DNA from: Spirodela intermedia
Lineage: Eukaryota; Streptophyta; Magnoliopsida; Alismatales; Araceae
Assembly (NCBI GenBank): GCA_902729315.2
Contig: LR746280.1
Location: 2,662,501-2,726,500 of the forward strand
DNA: 64,000 nucleotides
Reading direction: 5' to 3'
The position numbers and the translations under genes were made by a program. This document shows positions 1 to 16,473 of the stretch, one piece after another (positions within the stretch are counted from its first letter, which is position 1; every line of letters begins with the position of its first letter). The notes beneath the pieces were generated by a model. That model was not told the origin of the DNA and made no database searches. It saw only the letters and a list, made by a program, of their open reading frames with translations.

Positions 1-1877
1 GGGGCAGCGGTGAGCACCAGGCGCACGCCGCCCCCACCGGGCGTCCGTGCCCAATTGCATTCTGGTAAGACGTTCAGTGATCTTAATTCTTACGTCATCT
101 GAACAAATGACCGCCGGGGGTGTGGGGAAGGGAGGGAGAGAGAGAGAGAGGTCAGAGAGGAGCAACGTAATGGTTGTGGTGGGGACAGAAACACCGTTGC
201 CATGAACAAGGGATGAGTATACTTGAGTGTTTTAAGTGGATTTATACATACCTATAGCGTAGGTATCAGTGCCACAATCTCCTCTATTTTAACCTACCGA
301 GTAACTATGTCGCAAAAGTACGTAACTAGTAACTTTAGAAAATCCAGAGTAATCGAAACTTTTATATCTTTATTTGCCTGACCAGCATTCAAAACGGAAG
401 GTCTATGAAGAGATGGGTCAGCCATGAACTCCACGTGATCCCTCAAAGAACCCACTGAGCCCTTATCCTCTTCCCTTCCATGTTCCCTTTCTCCATTAGC
501 ATAAAGCCTCAGGCATGCCTACCCTATTCCAATTGGTTTTTATAGCCACATACATAATTATCCCCTATGTTAACAGGCAAATCTGTGCACTGGACTTCAG
601 TTATCTCCACTATAATCTTTGGGCACCACACGAACTCTTCGCTCTAACTTGATGCTACGACGTAGACGCTATAACCCAGTCATGCTGCCTGAATATCCCT
701 CCCGCAAAACCCTAAAAGTCGAAACACAGTTCTTTGGGTGCTGAACAGAAAATAGGAAAAAGAACCATCAGAACCATTCTTTACGACTGATGGGAATTTC
801 TCGCTTTGAATTGCTAAATCATGATGACCCGTGTAAGTCTGGCTTAGAATTTTGAGGGGAACAAAGGTGTGCTCGACAATAATTGCGTAATAAGGGCTCC
901 CCATGATTAAATAATTGTGCTGGAGGGAGGGGGCACGTAGCACAAAAAGTCAAGAGAGGCGGAGGTGGGGTTGAGGACTAGTCAACAGTTGAAGGCAACA
1001 CCTAGCTGCACTTTACCAATTAAATATCATTCCCCACATATACCTACGTATGAAAACTCTCACTCGCCCTATACACTTGAAGCCTCAAGGGGCATCGGGA
1101 ATCGAGCAAGTGGGTTTTGCCATTTCCCCACAAACATGCCTCCCCTCCCTCCCCTCCAGGACACCTCAGCCTCCACACTATCTCACACCTCAGGAATCCC
1201 TAGATAGTCCATCGGCAAGGCTCCAGAGGGCAACTAATTCCCCTCTTTCCTTTAAATACCGGCCCTAGATGCCTCCCCCCTCTACTTTCATCTATCCTTC
1301 CCCCTCTCACCTAAACCTGTTTCTCCATCTCTCTGTCTCTCTATCTTTCTAAAGTGATGGAAGAGTTGGTTTTCAGGCCACGCTTCGCTGATGCGGGAGG
1401 TGGGTTCAAAGGTAGGAAGAGGAGGGTTGCCTAATAGAGGAGAAATACGAGCAAAGAAGAAGCCTGAATTGGCATTGCGTTGGCGCACTTCTGAGCTCCG
1501 CCCATGGAGAGACAGAAGAGTGAACACTGCGCAGCGGGGAATTGAGGGTTCACGGTCCGATCGCTAGGTAACTTCTTCTCTTTCTTGCATCCCAGTTCAT
1601 TCAACCAGATAAAGCTTTTTTATTTCTTTTCCTATTCTCTTCCCTTCCTGCCTTTCTCAACTAGATTCCCTCTCCTGTGAGAGAGATATTGTGCTGCGGG
1701 TGGGGAGGAGGGGAGATACCTCTTAGAAACATGGGTTGTAAGAGACGCATTCGCGGTGAAGGTCTCGTTTGTGTTCGGGGGAGAGAGTTTACTGCTGGGA
1801 ATGCATCACTTACACATGCCATGTATCCGCTTCTAACAGCGCTTGGTTAATTATCAGTACCAACTCGTCTTCTATCC

Positions 1878-1880
<3 letters not shown>

Positions 1881-1917
<37 letters not shown>
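1881..1917. repeat. (CT)n microsatellite
   Basis: An uninterrupted TC dinucleotide tract of about 37 bp in intergenic DNA. Comparable tracts occur at 3597-3641 and 4930-4976. Confidence 0.95.
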
Positions 1918-1918
<1 letters not shown>

Positions 1919-3591
1919 GCTTTCTCTCTCCTTGCTTCCTCTGTGGCTCTATCATGGCTTCCTTGGATTCCATTGAATGGGATATTTACTTCTGCACAGG
2001 AATATTCAGTCGTGTCTCAGACCGAGCCCTCTGCCTCGCCTGACAGGCGCATTTACGACCGTGCTCTCCGCCTCCGTCTCAATCAAGTTTACGCTATAAT
2101 AACCGGTGAATGAATGAGTCACACACGGTCAACTCGTCCCTTATTACCCGGATAAAACGATTTTCATTACATCCTGGTCAAGCGACAGAAGGGACCCTTC
2201 TGACTTCACTCATGGCTTCATCTCCTAGCCATTTCTCTGTCCAAGTGCATTAAATACTCGTTGCACGATGCACCCTTCTTCACTGATCAAACAGTGCCCG
2301 TACGATTTGGTCCATATGGGGCGAGTTAACTCACAGCAGGTCGCCGTTGGAAGCGTCTTCTTCCCTCCGCGTGAGACAGAGAGTGGCGAGGGATCCTTTT
2401 GACACCGTGGAACAGACGGCGTGAGGGAGAGACAGCCTTTCTGGACAGGCCCTTTTAGGGTTTCTGGCCGCACGGAGAAAGGAAGAGAAGGTAGGGAGGG
2501 GACGGAGTGGTCGCCATGTGCCCTCTCGAGCAGGAAAAGAGACAGAAAGGTGCTCAGAGTCCTGGTCTTTCCCCTAGAAATCGTTATATTATTCTCATGA
2601 TCAACGGAATCTAGGCATCCAAAGCTGACAAAAGAATTCGAGTCCTGCTCACCTTGAAGCACGCTGTGTTCGAAAAATTCAATATTTATGGACTCTTCAC
2701 TGATTACGGTGGTTAGAAGTGTTGTTAGGCTCATGGCATTGGGCCCCTCATCTCAATTTACTCGTGGAAAAATCGATCGTCATGCTCAAGACTAATTGAC
2801 GCGTAGATCATCTGTTTTAGGTACAATATTAACTGCCCACATTAACATTAAAGACGCTATCATATGAGATCAAATACCATAAGAACGCATTAAATTCTTC
2901 AACGATGAAAGGAATATAGTCGCATTTATTTGCGATTAAATATAGCATCTCCTTTGATGTGCGGTCAGGAAGATGCACAAGGATGAAAAAATTAGAAGAA
3001 CGTCGGATTGAAGATAAACTTGCTGTTCTTCACCCTTTTTTTTTTTTAATTGGTGACCTCAAGATTGTTAACTGAAGTGGTGAGTGAAGCTTTCACCCAA
3101 CCCTTGGCTACAACGAGTGGAACTCAATTTAAGATCGTCGGTGGTTTAAGGCTGAAATCATTTCTGACCCCTTCGGTACGCCGCTACCTCCTCCTAGTTA
3201 TTGCCCTCGGGAAGAGATGCCCTCTGTGGAGAAAGGCGTGGCAGCAGCGGCTTAGACAGGTCCTTGGATGCTTTGACGGAGGGGAGAAAGTATAGAGAAT
3301 GCAGAAGAAGGAAAGAAGGCAGAGTGAGGAGAGCCCACCACAGTGGTGCTCCTGCTGATGTGACCCATCGCTACAACTTTTCTTACTCCTTTCTGCCCAA
3401 AGTTCTTGCCCCCCCCCCCCCCCCGGCCACCCAACGCACTTGCTTCTGCTGATCTTCTCGTTAAACCATCGCGTAGAATTGGACCTGAGTTACTCTGGTG
3501 CAGTCTTCCCCATCACGACTTCACTGCGAAACCCTGCACAGACGTAAGAGAACTCTGCGAGTTGGAAGTATGGGCCTAGAAGTAGCACTTC

Positions 3592-3596
<5 letters not shown>

Positions 3597-3641
<45 letters not shown>
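3597..3641. repeat. (CT)n microsatellite
   Basis: A CT dinucleotide tract of about 45 bp in intergenic DNA, about 170 bp downstream of a poly-C run. Confidence 0.95.
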
Positions 3642-3644
<3 letters not shown>

Positions 3645-4927
3645 CCTTTCCATGTATATGAATTGTAGTCTTGGGTTTCTAGTTCAGCCTCTCTTCACTG
3701 GACTCCTCAAGGCCTCCTGTGCCGCCAACAGTAAAGGCTCACCCTCTTCTGAGGCCTGGGGACCAAGGTTTGGCATGGTGGGGGAGCCCCATTTCGTCCA
3801 CTAGAAGAAACGTCATGGCTCTCCAACGGTGACGCAGGCTTTGGCGGGAAGATGGGAATCATGAAACCTGGACATCCAAGCCAATCCGGTTGGCAGACTC
3901 GGACAAGAATCGGTAGGGTCAACATTGGGATCAGCTAATATGATTATTTAGACGCGATTCTTCGTCAACCTGACTCATCATGGCTGAGTTCCTCTCGGCG
4001 TCAAGACTGCTACATCAGGTAGTCCGACCCCAGTCACATCAAGATCAATAGTTCCATGACAGGTCCAATGATCCGATTTCTACCAACACGGAGTCAACCG
4101 ATCCAATCTCTTAAATATCGGTTAGCATCTGGTCAACCAACTGCTATAGAATCCTACACAAGTATTTTCATTATTTTTTATTTCCTAGAAATTAGTGTTA
4201 TCGTATGCTATTTTTTCCGGTATTCTAAACGGCCTTCCTCATAAGTTTTCCCTGAGAAATAGTATTTTTGATTTAATAAAGTAAAATTACCGATATGGGC
4301 CTCTCTAAAAAAATCTTAATACATGAAAAATCTCGATATCAGAGTAGGGTATTAGGTGATATCCCAGCGAATATAATAGAAAAAAGTAATCGGTAGTGGC
4401 TAAAATTAAGAAGACGAAGAAAATTATCATTTCCCTACATGTCAAATCATCATACCCACAAAACATACCAAACATAAATATCGAAGATCCCACAGTTCAT
4501 CTGCTCTCACGGCCCACTTATTAAATGGTGCAGTTTCAGCAGCGTGCCCCCACACCGCAGGCCTGCAACAGGAGACAACAGTAGCCAGCAGCAGCAGCAG
4601 CAGCAGAGAGCGGGTTCTCCTCCACTCCTTCCCCTCAGGTCCCGCTTCTGAGCTCCAACGGATCAGAACAGACACTGTCCCTCTTCAGAGATCTCTGGAG
4701 AGGAGGGAAAGAGGATGAGGAAGGGAAGGAGAGAGAACAGCATCATCTCCCCGTACTTGTCGACGGCACCTCGGTTGCCGCCGTCGTGCCACATTCTTGA
4801 CAAGATCCATCGACCAGCACAGCGATATCTCATCGCGCGCAGAGGGAACAGTGGGCCGGAGAAGCCAGCGGCTGTTCTTGCCGTGGGAGATACGGAAGGA
4901 AGAGAGCGGGATTTCTTCCCCGCTGGT

Positions 4928-4929
<2 letters not shown>

Positions 4930-4976
<47 letters not shown>
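4930..4976. repeat. (CT)n microsatellite
   Basis: A CT dinucleotide tract of about 46 bp in intergenic DNA. Confidence 0.95.
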
Positions 4977-4979
<3 letters not shown>

Positions 4980-5610
4980 TCCGAGCTTCAAGCACCTCGC
5001 AGTAGATGATCAGAGAGTTGCTCCTTGTTTCAGCAAGCGGGAATCTGAAAAGCTTTGAGCTTCTGTGGAAGGCAAAGGCGGGAGGAAGAGGGAAGCTCCG
5101 GGGGGGCTCCGTGGGTCTGCTCGATGCAGCCAGTGGGTGGCACAAAAACTTCAAACCAAATCATAAAAATTATATTTTCATGATATGAGTAGCCATATGA
5201 TAATGTGGGTAATATAACGTAAGATTTCAATATGTTGAGTGGAATCAACGTGATCGAAAAAATTTGTCGTACACCAAGAAGCTGATGACTCTTTGCAAGT
5301 GCTTAATCTGTTGTTGCCTGACGGCTTTAGTATTTACCTTACTAAGCATAGAAACTACGTGAAATGCTTGAATAAATGAAACCAACTGCTCGTCCCAAGA
5401 ATCCATGGGGAAGACAGAAGCTTCAGTATGATGATGAAATCCGCTCGTTCAAAGAACAAAAAACTAGCAGCGTGAAAATGGCCACTGGACGGATTAATTG
5501 AATAATTCCGAAGGAAAATGGTTCCCTTTCCCATGTCAGCGGATGAAGAACTTCCAAAGGCTTCGCCGACCGGCTGGAGATGGTGTTACTAGGTGGTTGA
5601 CCCACGTGGG

Positions 5611-5810
5611 GGGAGGATCTCGGAGACTGGAGAAGCCGGGTCTTCTTCTGTTCATGGACCTGTGCTGACATAGTCGGTCATCTGCCCTTCCTCTCATGCT
5701 TCCATTGTCGATAGATTATACTGCCTGTTGAGTCAAAGGGTTGGGAGATTGGAGTAGGCGGGTCTTCTTGTATAGTGGACCTGCGCTGACCCAGTTGGTC
5801 GTCAACGCAG
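5611..5810 (+). repeat. Direct repeat pair of about 60-70 bp
   Basis: Two diverged copies start near 5618 and 5745, about 127 bp apart. Both read GAGA(C/T)TGGAG, then a GGGTCTTCTT stretch, then GGACCTG(T/C)GCTGAC and a GTCGGTCATC or GTTGGTCGTC end. The origin is unknown; it could be a local duplication or the remains of a small transposon. Confidence 0.75.
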
Positions 5811-6525
5811 ACTGACTCGAGCATGCATTGCTTACCGACTCCACTAAACCGGTGTTAGGTTTTGGGTTGGGTTTTATCTTCGAGCTCCCAGGCTGCGTCG
5901 AATGTTTTGACAATGTTGTACCCTCCGCAGAGTCAAGTTATGGCGTGACGTTGACTAAGTAGAGATGAAGAGAGTAGTCCTCGCGGACTCAGACTCGGCA
6001 AAACAACGGGAGAAACCTGAGGAAGCCTTCTCTCAAGAATGTTGTTGTTGTTTATCAGAAGGGCCTACTCTGTCGTTGACCTTACAGGTTTTAATACTCC
6101 TGAGAACCCCAAATAAATAATATCATATTTTTAAAAAACACGAAAATGCTTGAATTTATGAGAAAAAAAAATCTCCCACTGTCCATTCAAAACTGGTTAC
6201 TTTGAACGAGTAGTTTCGATTCATTCGTACCCATCTATGCTATGGCAGGTCTACTTCAAAGCTCCAGGCAGTCAACTGACAGAAAAATGAGTTATTCAAA
6301 CCATCGATTGACTGAATGGGTCCGGATTGGCCCAAAGTCAAAACCCTTACACTTTGATTGGCTGATCATGGGTAGGCTCTGATCGGCGTGGGCGTCACTC
6401 CTTGGGCCGTGGGCCTTCTCAGAGGCCTGTTCTATATCTTCAACTCCAGTCACTGGACGGGGCATTTATACCAATCCTTCAGCCTGTGGATCACAGAGAG
6501 AGAGAGAGAGAGAGAGAGAGGGCTA

Positions 6526-7870
6526 ATGGCGGCGGCTCCCATATCCAGTTACCTTCCCGTGAAACCAAGAGCGGGCGCCGTCCAGCTCACCCACCGCCAC
6601 CGCGTCCACGCTTCCCCACTCCCCAATCCGATTGCCGCTGTCAGGAGGAGGAGAAGGAAAAGCTCGCTTAGAACGCGCGCGGAGCTCACAGGAAGCTCCT
6701 CGCCGGAGGCCGACGCAGAAGGAGCAGCAGCGGCGGCGGCGGCAGCAGCAGCAACCACCGTCTTCCCGGAGGAGCCCACCGGCACGGCGAGTCTCCTCTT
6801 TTTTCTGCGCCCAGATACGGAAAATTTATGGATCATACGTCGCTAGCAGCAGCAGAGAAAGCGGAGGAATGTTACGGAACGTTTTTCATGGTAATCTGAT
6901 CGTCTCCAGGGGGTGGAGAAATGGGTGGCGGTGCTCAGGAACGCCGCCAAGACGAGGCGGGTGCCGGCGCAGGAGGTTCTCGCCGCGCTAGCAGCCATTA
7001 AGAAGGCCAAAATTGACTCCTCCGCCTTCCTGGAGACTCTCGGGGGTTCTGAGTCTCCCGGAAGGACATGGATGCTCATCTTCACTGCCCAAGTAAATCT
7101 CCCCCTTCTCTTCCCACCTGTGCTCTCTTCTGATTCCGAATTCATGATCGCTTCTTCCTCATCTCAGGGTCGTCTCGAGAAAGGCAGCTACTTCCCGGTT
7201 ACCGCAGTTCAACGGTTCGACGCCGCGGTGAGCTCCTCCTGAAAGCCTCCCTTTCCCTCTCCATCTCCCTCTCCCCCATGGCTGAATATCTCGAGCTCCA
7301 AGGTCGGTGTTTCCCTTCTGCGATCGCATGCAGATCATCTTTCTGAATCATTAACCCGGCTGTTTCATCCGAATAAGATCCCGCGCAGACAACCCAGGAA
7401 GCCCTTGAATCGATCGAAATACCTCCACCAAACCGATTCCAATCTCTCCTCCTCTCACATGGAACCATCCCATCTCCGTTGCTCATCTGGCAGAGAGCTG
7501 AGAATTGATCGGAGCAGTTGTTCTTCTCCCATATTGCAGCTCGAAGGGATTGAGCAGAGCTGTTAACGGGCATTTTTACTTTCAGGGAAAGAGGATAGAG
7601 AACGGGGTATACCTGGGGCCTCTTGGGAGCCTGACCTTCGAAGGGAGGCTCTCATGGAAGACTAGGAAGCTGGCCTTCATCTTCGAGACGGTGGGCATAA
7701 AGGTGGGACCTCTCGGCCCCCTGCGGATAAGCCTGGGGACCAAAAGGGAGAAGGAACCGGACACCAAGGACCCATTCTTCATCTGGTTCTACGTCGACGA
7801 AGAGATCGCCGTGGCGCAAGGTAGGGGAGGGGGCACAGCGTTCTGGTGCAGATGCCGCCGAGTCCCCTAA
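6526..7870 (+). CDS. Plastid fibrillin (PAP)-like protein, 4 exons
   Basis: This is probably a plastid protein of the fibrillin/plastid-lipid-associated type; such proteins bind lipids at thylakoids or plastoglobules. The chosen ATG, just after a GA tract, opens a leader rich in Ala, Ser and Arg, as in a transit peptide. Exon 2 is 6910-7092 (...GRTWMLIFTAQ), exon 3 is 7168-7227 (GRLEKGSYFPVTAVQRFDAA) and exon 4 is 7586-7870, ending in TAA. These three join in phase 0 at standard GT-AG sites. Exon 4 has the barrel-like run GPLGSLTFEGRLSWK and the C-terminal IWFYVDEEIAVAQGR...GGTAFWCRCRRV, which resembles the end of fibrillin domains. The exon 1 end is unresolved: its frame closes at 6844-6846 and I find no good phase-0 donor before 6910, so the leader may use an unusual donor or contain an error. 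The family call rests on motif resemblance only. Confidence 0.7.
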
Positions 7871-8650
7871 ATAGGTAGGTGATGTTCGATCAAATGCCTC
7901 CCCCAGTTGAGAGGGTGCTCCTTCCGATTGATCCGAGCATCTCACTCTGCAATTCAGTGTATATGCGAATAACTGAAGGGGAGGATCGATGGAACAGAGC
8001 TTAGGGGATTTCTTTTCTGGGTGTGATGGCTACATTAATATATATATATATATATTATTCTTTATTTTTTTCTGATCGTTTGAACAAACCCAGAACTATT
8101 TTTGAAAAAAAAAACCCTTTTCATATATCAAGATTTTTTTTCTCAATGAAGTGAGGTTAATCGTATTTAATTACTCATATGATCTTGTCAAGCATAGCTG
8201 TTTGTATTTATCATCACCAGCTCGAATCGGAGCCTCTTGTTCCATGGATCAACCCATCCGCCCGGCCATTCTAAAGATTAATCAGGGAGACTTCTTACTT
8301 AGCCTCATTCCCCTAGATTTTCCATGAACTGCAAAAATTAAAAGAAGAAATTTTGACCGAATGTTCAACTCAAGAGATAAATCATGCGAGAAGCTTCAGA
8401 ATCGATCGACGGTCCCCTCAAGAACCCAGCCTCGATATCACACAACAAACAGTCTGCGAGGGATTTCAAGTGGGGTATATATGTAGCGCTATATGTTAAT
8501 TATAAGCAAAAACCAAGCCCATGTGATGATATCTATCACGGGAAATGAGAAACCAGTTCACAGATAATATGAGGGTAACATGGAATACCGGACCCCTCTT
8601 AAGCCACTAGATTTCTTCTGGCTATATCAAGGGACAGACAAGGGGAAGAT

Positions 8651-8775
8651 ATGGTCAAATCGGAACGCAGAGAGAGAGAGAGAGAGAGAGAGAGCATCAG
8701 CAGGCGCTTGGGGAAGAAGATTTCATGATAATGACAGAAACAGAACCAGAGCCAGAAATCATGCATGCATTCAGC

Positions 8776-8820
<45 letters not shown>

Positions 8821-9042
8821 ACAAGAGCAGCATCAACCGGCGCTTGGAGAAGAAGATTACATGAGAATGACAGAAACAGAACCAGAATCAGGAACCATGC
8901 CTGCATGCAGCTAGAGGGAGAGTGAGGATGGTCAAATTGGAACAGAGAGAGAGGGCAACAAGAGCAGCATCAGGCGGCGCTTGGAGAAGAAGGTTACATG
9001 AGAATGACAGAAACAAAACCAAAGTCGCCTGCATGCAGCTAG
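8651..9042 (+). repeat. Three tandem copies of a 100-130 bp unit with GA tracts
   Basis: Copies run about 8651-8780, 8817-8916 and 8928-9042. Each carries GCATCA(G/A)...GGCGCTTGG, AGAAGA(T/A)...CATGA, (G/T)AATGACAGAAACA and GCATGCA(G/T)...CAGCTAG. Copies 1 and 2 are separated by a 40-bp GA microsatellite (8778-8817). The array lies about 250 bp beyond the stop codon of the minus-strand ATP synthase gene, so it is in its 3' flank. An 18-base piece of the unit (GAATGACAGAAACAGAAC) also occurs in that gene's last intron at 11054-11071. Confidence 0.85.
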
Positions 9043-9242
9043 CTCGATGGAGAACAGCAAGTCCAATCAGGTTTTATTGCCGGAAAAGGCAGTTTCCTCC
9101 GCAGATGTATGGCCAGTTACCTCAGAACCTACAAGAGGAAATAAACAGGAGCGGGCACCAAATAACCCTAAAAGAGGAACATTCTCACCACCCGCCGTCG
9201 GCAGCCTGGCGGCGGCCAGATTTATTGCTCTCAATGCACACC

Positions 9243-9273
<31 letters not shown>

Positions 9274-9294
9274 GGGAGACCAGGGAAACCCCCA

Positions 9295-13962
<4,668 letters not shown>

Positions 13963-14036
13963 CGTCCTCGGCGGCTGTGGGATCGGATGCGCCGCTGCTG
14001 GTGCAGTCTAGAAAAAAAAGAATGATTTTGAATAAA

Positions 14037-14044
14037 TAGGGTTT
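14037..14044 (-). promoter_or_regulatory. Telo-box AAACCCTA upstream of ATP2
   Basis: The minus strand reads AAACCCTATTTATTC about 75 bp before the ATP2 start codon. Telo-boxes of this form are known in plant promoters of ribosomal and other housekeeping genes. The adjoining CTATTTATT is a possible weak TATA element. Function here is inferred from position. Confidence 0.5.
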
Positions 14045-14302
14045 GTTTTTCCGCAGCCGCGGCTGGGACTGCAAAGCGCGGACGCCAAGCTCTTCTAGTT
14101 AGCTGCAATTCGGCACTGCTTTCACGTCCGCCCCAGCTCTCTCTCTCTCTCTGAGCCAATTTTTACGAAGGCCATTAAGAAAGAGGTAGTGTCAACACGT
14201 TGACTTCCGACTTTCGCAGGGGATGTGGGGTGGCCAATTCTCTTCCTGCCACGTGGCCGGGAAATATAGAGAGACCACCGATTTCGTAATTATTCCTCTC
14301 CG

Positions 14303-14551
14303 AAAATGCATTCCACGGAAGGAGATTTGACGGAGGAGACGGAAGAGGCCAGATTCGACTGCAGCGCGGTTGCTTTCTCTAAAATGCATTCCACGGAATG
14401 AGATTCCAAAGTCTGAAAGTCGTGAAGAACACGGGCCACAAAAAACAGAAGACACGAGAGAAGCGGGGAGTTACAGACAGACCAACCGACCCAGACAGAA
14501 CCACTTCTCCAGTTATTCTCCTCGCAAAATGCATCCCACAGAACGAGATTC
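14303..14551 (+). repeat. Three direct copies of an AAAATGCATTCCAC element
   Basis: Copies begin near 14303, 14381 and 14526. Each reads AAAATGCAT(T/C)CCAC(G/A)GAA followed by (G/T/C)GAGATT. Copies 1 and 3 also share the preceding (A/G)TTATTC...CTC context. They lie between the ATP2 start and the 3' end of eIF5, so they could be upstream elements of ATP2 or sit beyond the eIF5 polyadenylation site. Confidence 0.85.
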
Positions 14552-14725
14552 CACAGAAGACAAGACCCCCAAAGAACACGCCGACTCAGCTACTCCAAAA
14601 CGAACACAAGAGAGAGAGAGAAGAGAGAGAATGAGAGAGAACATACTCTGACGAGATGCCTCTCCAGGGCCTTTATTCATTCCATCCGCGCGCGCCGCCC
14701 GCCCCGCCGCCAGTTGACCCGATCA

Positions 14726-16126
14726 TCATTCGGACTCGGACTCGGCGTTCTGGAGCCACTCGACGAAGGGTCTCACGTTCTTCCAGAACTGGGGGGAGGA
14801 GCCCTTGGCGGCGCCGGCGTTGAACCAGCCGACGATGACCTCCTCCTCGAGGATGTCCTCGTCGTAGAGGAGCTTCAGCACCAGCGCCACCTCCTTGACC
14901 GCCTCCGGGCTGGCCCTGCCGCTGAACCCCTCCAGCGCCTGCAGCAGCTGCATCTGCGAGGCCTCGTCCTGCGCCAGCGCCGCCAGGTGCTTCAGCCACT
15001 TCCCTGCTTCCTTGGCCAACCCCTTGCTGACGCCATCGAACATGGCGGCGAACAGCGCCGCCATCGCCTCCTTCGGGGTCCCTGCAGCGGAGCCCATGAC
15101 GGAGGCCTTCAGCTCCGCCGGAGTGGTGCCGCCCTTCTGCTGCAGCTGGGCTCTGAGCTTCTTGACCAGTGCGGCATGTGGGTCCTCTTTTTCAGTAGCG
15201 GCGATGTGGTGGTGGTGGTGCCCGTTGGACTTCTTCTCCTCCGCCTTCTTCTCCTTGGACGGTTTCTTCCTCTCCTCCGGTGGTTCATCTGTGGAGAGCA
15301 TGACCATTTCTGCAGTTACCGCACTGAGCTGTTCCTGGATGCGCTTCTGGGCGGCCTCCCTCGAGGTGTCGGTCTGCCATTGGATGTCGTCGTCCTCATC
15401 TTCCTCATGGGCTAGCTCATTGTCGTCCGCCTGGCTGCCGGTGGGCGACCGATCCTCATCAGACCCACCGCCACCACTGATGCTTGTCTTCTTCTTCGAG
15501 GCAGCGGCTGCGGCGGCGGCCTTGGGGGCCGCCACGTCCTTGGATGAAGAAGATGGGGTCTTCTTCTTCATCACCTCCTTCTTCAACTTCTTCTGCTCCT
15601 CGTCGGCCGCCTCCCCTTCCTTGAGCCGCTCCTTCTCAGCCCTCCGCATGGCCTTCTTGTCCTTGCCGGTGCCCTTCTTCTGCTCCGGCGGGTTCTTCAG
15701 GATGAAAGTGGTCAGCTTGTCCCTCATATCCACGTCGGAGACGAACCCACAGGCGGCGCACTTCAAGGTGATCGTCTGGTTCTTGGTGATTATGATCTCC
15801 GTCTCGGGGTTGCCGCAGCCGTAGCACTGCACGTACTTCTTGATGAAGTTCTCCAGGAGCTGGGCCAGCTTCGGCGTGTCGTGGGCGCCATTGACCAGGG
15901 AGACGCCGGTCTTCTCGTCAAACTTTGACTGGGCCCCGAGCTCGCAGCCGAAGTACTTGGTGGTGTAGGCGGCGGGCCGGGCCAGGGCCTTGGCGATATC
16001 CACCATGTTGACCACGTTGGTCTTGATGCCGTTCCCGCGGCCCTCGATTTTGGTCACCATCCTGGGCATCTTGTACCGGTAGAAGGCATCGTCCCTGTTG
16101 CTGGCGCCGATGTTCTGGAGGGCCAT
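14726..16126 (-). CDS. EIF5: Eukaryotic translation initiation factor 5 (eIF5)
   Basis: This cytosolic factor is the GTPase activator for eIF2 in the 43S/48S initiation complex. It is 466 residues in one coding exon, the usual plant length, and intron-free coding is common for this family. The N-terminal GAP domain begins [15 protein letters not shown] and has RYKMP at 17-21, near the arginine finger region. A C4 zinc ribbon follows at about 100-125 (CYGC...CAAC). The middle is charged and low complexity (Lys/Glu runs, a Ser/Ala stretch, a histidine run near HHHHH). The C-terminal W2/HEAT domain, which binds eIF2-beta and eIF3, ends in [14 protein letters not shown] with the typical acidic aromatic tail. 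Transcription probably starts near 19.05 kb, with a leader intron described separately. The opposite strand has long open frames here that are GC shadows. Confidence 0.96.
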   Translation of the reverse strand: MALQNIGASNRDDAFYRYKMPRMVTKIEGRGNGIKTNVVNMVDIAKALARPAAYTTKYFGCELGAQSKFDEKTGVSLVNGAHDTPKLAQLLENFIKKYVQCYGCGNPETEIIITKNQTITLKCAACGFVSDVDMRDKLTTFILKNPPEQKKGTGKDKKAMRRAEKERLKEGEAADEEQKKLKKEVMKKKTPSSSSKDVAAPKAAAAAAASKKKTSISGGGGSDEDRSPTGSQADDNELAHEEDEDDDIQWQTDTSREAAQKRIQEQLSAVTAEMVMLSTDEPPEERKKPSKEKKAEEKKSNGHHHHHIAATEKEDPHAALVKKLRAQLQQKGGTTPAELKASVMGSAAGTPKEAMAALFAAMFDGVSKGLAKEAGKWLKHLAALAQDEASQMQLLQALEGFSGRASPEAVKEVALVLKLLYDEDILEEEVIVGWFNAGAAKGSSPQFWKNVRPFVEWLQNAESESE

Positions 16127-16473
16127 GGTCGGAGTTGGGTGGCGGTGGCGGCGTTATCAGAGGTGGCGGACGCCGGAGGTGGCGGTGCTGCGGAGGAGGA
16201 GGTTTTCTTCGCAGTTGCAGGGCTGGTCGCCGGCAAATGGGAAGGGTTGCAAGCGATTGCAACCGAGATGTGGAGAAGGGACCCAGAGCGACTCGAGAGG
16301 CATGCAGACAACAAACTCCCGGCGATTTCTGTGCCTTTTCCTCTGATGGCGTCCACCGAGCAGCCCGACTGATCCGAAATAGAGAGGGATTCCTTCAGAC
16401 ATAAAAGATGCTTCCGCCTTGAAATCCTCAAGCCTGAATAGTTTGCGTGAGCACAGACGAGATTGCTGTTTCC

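Larger units (their letters stand above)
1..6525. other. Intergenic region, no recognised gene
   Basis: No open frame here resembles a known family; the longer ones are low-complexity or cross CT/GA tracts. It holds (CT)n tracts at 1881-1917, 3597-3641 and 4930-4976, a C-run near 3411-3424 and one direct repeat pair listed separately. A TTTAAATA motif near 1252 followed by a CT-rich stretch could be a promoter, but no downstream coding exon could be tied to it. The GC-rich first 60 bases could be the edge of an exon of a gene lying to the left (an ATG-led frame exists on the minus strand); this is a guess. Confidence 0.5.

Noticed and set aside
1509-1530. miR156-like word (GACAGAAGAGTGAACAC)
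   Set aside because: Two bases short of the known family sequence, and no opposing arm forming a hairpin was seen nearby.
4663-5154. 163-residue minus-strand frame
   Set aside because: Its middle is a GA-tract Arg-Glu repeat and no part resembles a family; splice context was not convincing.
14714-15824. Long plus-strand open frames opposite eIF5
   Set aside because: They mirror the GC-rich third codon positions of eIF5 on the other strand and give Ser/Phe/Leu-rich nonsense without family features.
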